44,335 bases of DNA from JBDTDV01 sp039922875 (lineage in GTDB: Bacteria > Actinomycetota > Actinomycetes > Actinomycetales > Microbacteriaceae). Each line of letters begins with the position of its first letter. Positions within the stretch are counted from its first letter, which is position 1. The translations under genes and the position numbers were made by a program. Below the pieces are notes generated by a model, which saw only the letters and a list, made by a program, of their open reading frames with translations, was not told where the DNA came from and did no database searches. Where the stretch lies: positions 1-44,335 of the forward strand of contig JBDTDV010000042.1 in the NCBI GenBank assembly GCA_039922875.1. The letters are read 5' to 3'. This document shows positions 40,914 to 44,335 of the stretch, one piece after another.

Positions 40914-41752
40914 TTCGCACTGTCCTCAACGATCGCGAGTGCGGCATCTACCGACGCGCCGTCGTGCAGCAACGCCATCAGCGCCCGGGTGATCCCGACC
41001 GGCTTGTCGTGCTGAATGACATTGCGGCCGTAGACGATGCCGCGGGCACCCTGGGCCAGTACGTCCCAGGTGCGCTGCAGGAGGGTGCGGTCATCGACCC
41101 GGCCGCCGCCGCGGACCAGTAACGGGGTATCACCGGCGACCTCGATCACCCGATGATAATCGGCGATATTGTCGGTTGGATCCGCCTTGATCAGGTCGGC
41201 CCCCAGCTCCCTGGCCTGGCGGACCAAGGCGACGATCTTGTCGGTGTCACCGTCGACCATGTAGCCACCGGCTTCGGCGTTGTCCCGCATCACCAGCGGC
41301 TCGATCATCAGCGGCATCCCATATTTCGTGGCCTCGGCGCGCAGCGCCATGATCGACAGGATGCAGGACTCCCGGATCTCCGGACGGCCCGGAAGATGCA
41401 TCAAATTCGCGCACACCGCCACCGCATCCAGTCGCACCGCTTCCTCGATCGCATTCGGGACATGGTGGCTGAAAATATGCGCATCAAGCGGGTTGCCATA
41501 TACGTTGGCCACATCGCTGCGCAGCACCAGGGCCGGCTTGGCCTTGCCGGCAATCGACTGCAACAACGGTGCCTGACCGAGCGTCAGCTGCACGGCATCC
41601 GGGCCGGCGGTTACCAAGGCCTCGACCACGGAGCGCATGTTCTCGATACCCTTCACGAACGCGGGCTCCCCGAAAAAGCCGTGATCGACGGCCACATCGA
41701 GGGCGCGCCCGGACTGCGAATTGAAGAGCCTGTTCAGGCGATACAGCGACAC
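40910..41752 (-). CDS. Class I aldolase (DeoC/FbaB/LacD family, Cgl0159-like)
   Basis: This 280-residue TIM-barrel protein begins ALDVAVDHGFF (the RALDVA-x-DHG entry of FbaB/LacD) and carries LRSDVANVYGNP, MIEPLV and the Schiff-base lysine candidate ADLIKADPTDN. VRGGGRVDD binds the phosphate. It would cleave a ketose phosphate or bisphosphate into triose units. GTG 41752 follows AAAAGGA. It is divergent from the kinase/isomerase gene across the LacI-type palindrome. Which ketose phosphate it uses is the key open point of this cluster. Confidence 0.83.
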   Translation of the reverse strand: MSLYRLNRLFNSQSGRALDVAVDHGFFGEPAFVKGIENMRSVVEALVTAGPDAVQLTLGQAPLLQSIAGKAKPALVLRSDVANVYGNPLDAHIFSHHVPNAIEEAVRLDAVAVCANLMHLPGRPEIRESCILSIMALRAEATKYGMPLMIEPLVMRDNAEAGGYMVDGDTDKIVALVRQARELGADLIKADPTDNIADYHRVIEVAGDTPLLVRGGGRVDDRTLLQRTWDVLAQGARGIVYGRNVIQHDKPVGITRALMALLHDGASVDAALAIVEDSAK

Positions 41753-41838
41753 GGTGATTCCTTTTCTTCGGGGACCATCGGGGAACCTTCGGGACAGTAT
41801 TCCCCTGAAGCCCGACTCGTGCCAGACTAGCGACCACG

Positions 41839-41852
41839 AGACAACGTTGTCT
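41839..41852. promoter_or_regulatory. Perfect 14-bp palindrome, candidate LacI-family operator
   Basis: AGACAACGTTGTCT is perfectly symmetric with central CG, the classic architecture of LacI/GalR-family sites. It sits in the 186-bp spacer between the divergent aldolase and kinase/isomerase genes. The LacI gene at 44031 is the likely local binder; this is inference. Confidence 0.7.
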
Positions 41853-41938
41853 AGGTTGTTGTTTCGCCACTTCTCGTCTCGACGCACGCGTCGACATCGA
41901 TTTCGTAGTTATCAATTTCGCACCTAAGGAGGAACCGG

Positions 41939-44023
41939 GTGGGTCACATCGTCGTCTCCGGTCATGTCTGCGTCGACATCCTGCCCTCGCTTCCGCCGGA
42001 GATCGCGATGCAGCCGGGCGAACTCATCGAAATCGGTCCGGCCGCCATGACAATCGGTGGTTGTGTCGGCAACACCGGCGGAGACCTGGCCGACCTGGGC
42101 GCCCCGGTGCGCCTGGTGGCCACCGTCGCAGACGACCAGCTCGGCTCGGTGGTCCGGAACGTGTTCCAGCGCCGAGGGCTCAATACCGACGGATTGACCA
42201 TGGCACAGGACGCGGCCACCTCCTACAGCCTGGTTCTTGAGCCGGGCGGGGCGGACCGCACGCTCTGGCACCACCCCGGCGCGAACGTCGAGTTCGACGG
42301 CACCGGTGTCGAACTCGATGGAGCCGCGCTGCTGCATCTGGGCTACCCGCCGCTGTTGGCTCGGATGCTCACCGAGAACGGGCTGCCGATGAGCCGCCTC
42401 TTCGGCCGCGCGCGGGATGCCGGCGTCACCACCTCGCTCGACCTCGCGGTCGTCGACCCGCGCTCCGACGTCGCAGCGCTGGACTGGGCGGCAATTTTCG
42501 CCGCGGTGCTTCCCCTGGTCGATATCTTCACGCCGAGTTTTGACGATTTGCGATCGGTGCTGGGTTTCACGCAGGGCTTTTCGACCGAGCTCGTCGAGCG
42601 CCTGGCCGAGGACTTCATCGCCGCCGGCGTCGCCGTCGTGGCAATCTCCGCCGGCGCAGCCGGCATGTACCTGCGCACCGCGGGCGCAGACCGGCTCTCG
42701 GCCGGGGGTGCAGTGCTGGCCGGACTGCCCGGGTCCTGGGCCGATCGCCGGCTGTGGCAGCAGCCGATGCTCGTCGCCGAGGCCGTCACGACAAATGGTG
42801 CCGGCGACGCGGCAACCGCCGGACTGATCTACGGTCTCTGGCTGGCACTGAACCCGGATGAGACGATGAGACTCGCCGGTGCCTGCGCCGCTGCCCTGAT
42901 CGCCGGACGATCGACCACGCTGGAGGCGGTTTCGTCGATCGACTCTGAGCTCGGTGCCCGCATCGCCCGGCTGGCGCCGGCCGCGGACCAACCTGTGACG
43001 AGAACGACCAAACGAGAGAGAGGGACAGTTATGGAGCCCATCGTGTTGCCGGCTAACCAGCCTGCAGACCGGTTCTACCTCGGCGGGAGCCGGATCGCGC
43101 AGTTCCGCGGCCAGCCGAGCACGAGCGATCGGGTGCCGGAGGACTGGATCGCCTCGACCACGACCATGGCCGGGCATCCGGAGCTCGGCCTCACCGCGTT
43201 GCCGACCGGTCGCCTGCTGCGGGATGAGATCGCGGCTGACCCGGTGTCCTGGCTGGGCGCGGAACACGTGGATCGGTACGGCACGGATACCAAGTTGCTG
43301 GTGAAACTGCTGCACGCCGGTCAACGGCTGCCGGTTCATGCCCATCCAGACAGCGAGTTTGCGCTTCGGCTGCTGGCGCGCCCGCATGGAAAGGCGGAGG
43401 CCTGGTACATCCTGAACGGCGGCGACGTGTACCTGGGCCTGAAAGAAGACATCGACCCGGTACGGCTGCTGGCGCTGGTCGAAAGTCAGGACATCGAGAC
43501 GCTTCTGTCGCTGCTGCACCGCCGTCGGGTGGAACCCGGCGACACCGTGTACGTTCCAGCCGGAGTGCTGCACGCCATCGGCGAGGACACCTTCGTCGCC
43601 GAGGTGCAGGAGCCGGAAGACCTGTCGATCCTGCTGGAATGGCGCGATTTCGAGCTCGACGGCCGAGCCGACGGGCATCTTGGACTGGGCTTTGAGACCG
43701 CCCTCGGCGCGGTCGAGGTGCGCGGCCGTTCCGAGGCGATGATCTCGGCACTGATCACCTCGGGCGGACACGGTGAATCGGTGTTGGCGCCCACCTCGGC
43801 CGACTATTTCCGGCTCGGGCGCTATCGGGTTTCCGGGCAGAGTGAGCTGGGACGGGGCTTTGCGGTGGCCATAGTCACCGAGGGTCCGCTTCAACTCGAG
43901 TCCGCCTCGGGGCGCGTGCTCGAGGTGGACCGGGGCGCCACGATCGTGGTGCCGTACGCGGCGGGCCTGCTGAGCACATCCGGTCAGGGTGAAATCCTGC
44001 TCTGCCGTCCGCCAGCCCTGTAA
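41939..44023 (+). CDS. PfkB carbohydrate kinase joined in one frame to class I mannose-6-phosphate isomerase
   Basis: A single 694-residue frame from GTG 41939 (after AAGGAGG) covers two enzymes. Residues 1-350 form a ribokinase-type kinase: GHVCVDILPSLP, MTIGGCVGNTGGDLADLG and the catalytic TTNGAGDAATAG. Residues 365-694 form a type I phosphomannose isomerase: LPVHAHPDSEF and VPAGVLHAIGEDTF (zinc His/Glu), with EVQEPEDLSI. No stop separates them, but a purine-rich GAGAGAGAGGGA and ATG 43031 begin the isomerase part, so a separate isomerase could also be made. Together they would phosphorylate and isomerise a hexose to fructose-6-phosphate. A fusion, lost stop codon or dual start all remain possible. 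Confidence 0.85.
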   Translation: MGHIVVSGHVCVDILPSLPPEIAMQPGELIEIGPAAMTIGGCVGNTGGDLADLGAPVRLVATVADDQLGSVVRNVFQRRGLNTDGLTMAQDAATSYSLVLEPGGADRTLWHHPGANVEFDGTGVELDGAALLHLGYPPLLARMLTENGLPMSRLFGRARDAGVTTSLDLAVVDPRSDVAALDWAAIFAAVLPLVDIFTPSFDDLRSVLGFTQGFSTELVERLAEDFIAAGVAVVAISAGAAGMYLRTAGADRLSAGGAVLAGLPGSWADRRLWQQPMLVAEAVTTNGAGDAATAGLIYGLWLALNPDETMRLAGACAAALIAGRSTTLEAVSSIDSELGARIARLAPAADQPVTRTTKRERGTVMEPIVLPANQPADRFYLGGSRIAQFRGQPSTSDRVPEDWIASTTTMAGHPELGLTALPTGRLLRDEIAADPVSWLGAEHVDRYGTDTKLLVKLLHAGQRLPVHAHPDSEFALRLLARPHGKAEAWYILNGGDVYLGLKEDIDPVRLLALVESQDIETLLSLLHRRRVEPGDTVYVPAGVLHAIGEDTFVAEVQEPEDLSILLEWRDFELDGRADGHLGLGFETALGAVEVRGRSEAMISALITSGGHGESVLAPTSADYFRLGRYRVSGQSELGRGFAVAIVTEGPLQLESASGRVLEVDRGATIVVPYAAGLLSTSGQGEILLCRPPAL

Positions 44024-44030
44024 CGAGGGG

Positions 44031-44335
44031 ATGGTGCGCATCCACGATGCCGGCCGGCCGACGATGAATGACGTCGCGGCAGACGCCGGTGTCAGCCTGA
44101 AAACCGTCTCTCGGGTGGTGAACGACGTCAGCACCGTCGACCCTGCCCTGGCCGAGAAGGTGTTCGCCTCGATCCATAAGCTCGGCTTCCGTCGCAACGG
44201 TGTCGCGGCGAGCTTGCGGGCAGGTGGGCCGACCAGGACCATCGGGCTGATCACCGCCGACCTGACGAACTCGTTCTACATGGCTCTGGCCAGCGCCGTT
44301 GCCGCGGTGGCCAGGACGCGCGGATTCCAGGTGAT
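44031..44335 (+). CDS. LacI family transcriptional regulator (3' truncated)
   Basis: The window ends inside this gene. From ATG 44031 (after CGAGGGG) the translation gives a LacI HTH (MNDVAADAGVSLKTVSRV), a hinge region (FRRNGVAASLRAG) and the start of the ligand domain (TIGLITADLTNSFYMAL). GTG 44034 and ATG 44064 are alternative starts. It lies 7 bp after the kinase/isomerase gene, so it is probably in the same operon and binds the palindrome at 41839. The 101 visible codons suffice for a family call. Confidence 0.9.
   Translation, partial: MVRIHDAGRPTMNDVAADAGVSLKTVSRVVNDVSTVDPALAEKVFASIHKLGFRRNGVAASLRAGGPTRTIGLITADLTNSFYMALASAVAAVARTRGFQV

Noticed and set aside
41924..44254. 776-residue minus-strand open frame opposite the kinase/isomerase gene
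   Set aside because: High-GC shadow: the plus strand has clear kinase and isomerase motifs, whereas the minus frame is Arg/Gln/His-rich without any domain.

Overview
The window is a stretch of GC-rich chromosome from an actinobacterium, most likely a Microbacteriaceae-like genus. The grounds are strong GC bias at third codon positions, frequent GTG starts, many starts with a TAnnnT box 6-7 nt upstream (leaderless transcripts), a Mycobacterium-like lrp/ddaH/rocD locus, an LAxTG-anchored surface protein and mannitol-dehydrogenase/Frc-type sugar clusters. No rRNA, tRNA, CRISPR array, transposase or phage gene was seen. The taxonomic call is inference.

Region 1 (1-9956) is a protocatechuate/4-hydroxybenzoate (beta-ketoadipate) catabolic island. 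It holds a 5'-truncated LysR gene, a GntR/FCD gene, a pcaF-iclR pair, a divergent pobA, the operon pcaHGBDC on the minus strand, and a second iclR gene behind the pcaH promoter. PobA makes protocatechuate, PcaHG opens the ring, PcaB, PcaC and PcaD carry it to beta-ketoadipate, and PcaF cleaves the CoA ester. The CoA transferase (pcaIJ) is not in the window. The pcaD-pcaC junction is built of 17-bp tandem repeats, each encoding a five-codon mini-ORF whose stop overlaps the next start.

Region 2 (9957-25144) is mostly core or housekeeping: an M23 endopeptidase, an Lrp regulator divergent from ddaH-rocD (arginine/ornithine catabolism), lactate dehydrogenase with an LldR-type operator, a lipase-like hydrolase, a lipoprotein, a lipoate ligase with its accessory domain in front, a GNAT protein, an orphan DNA methyltransferase, an S9 peptidase, a VanY-type carboxypeptidase, phosphoglucomutase and prephenate dehydratase. 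A 28-bp near-perfect inverted repeat lies between the divergent GNAT and methyltransferase genes.

Region 3 (25264-28068) is one large secreted glycine-rich protein with two glycine-rich modules, Ig-like domains and an LAGTG sorting signal.

Region 4 (28187-44335) is a polyol/ketose utilisation island. It contains an L-xylulokinase-like FGGY kinase, a 1-phosphofructokinase-type kinase, three SDR dehydrogenases (one L-xylulose-reductase-like), a LacI regulator, an Frc-type ABC transporter preceded by a P-loop kinase, a mannitol-dehydrogenase family enzyme, a class I aldolase, a Gfo/Idh oxidoreductase, one continuous frame joining a PfkB kinase to mannose-6-phosphate isomerase, and a second LacI gene cut by the window end. 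Two LacI-type operator candidates mark its main promoters.

A recurring oddity is the number of short (14-24 bp) tandem duplications placed on start or stop codons. No intergenic gap exceeds about 240 bp.
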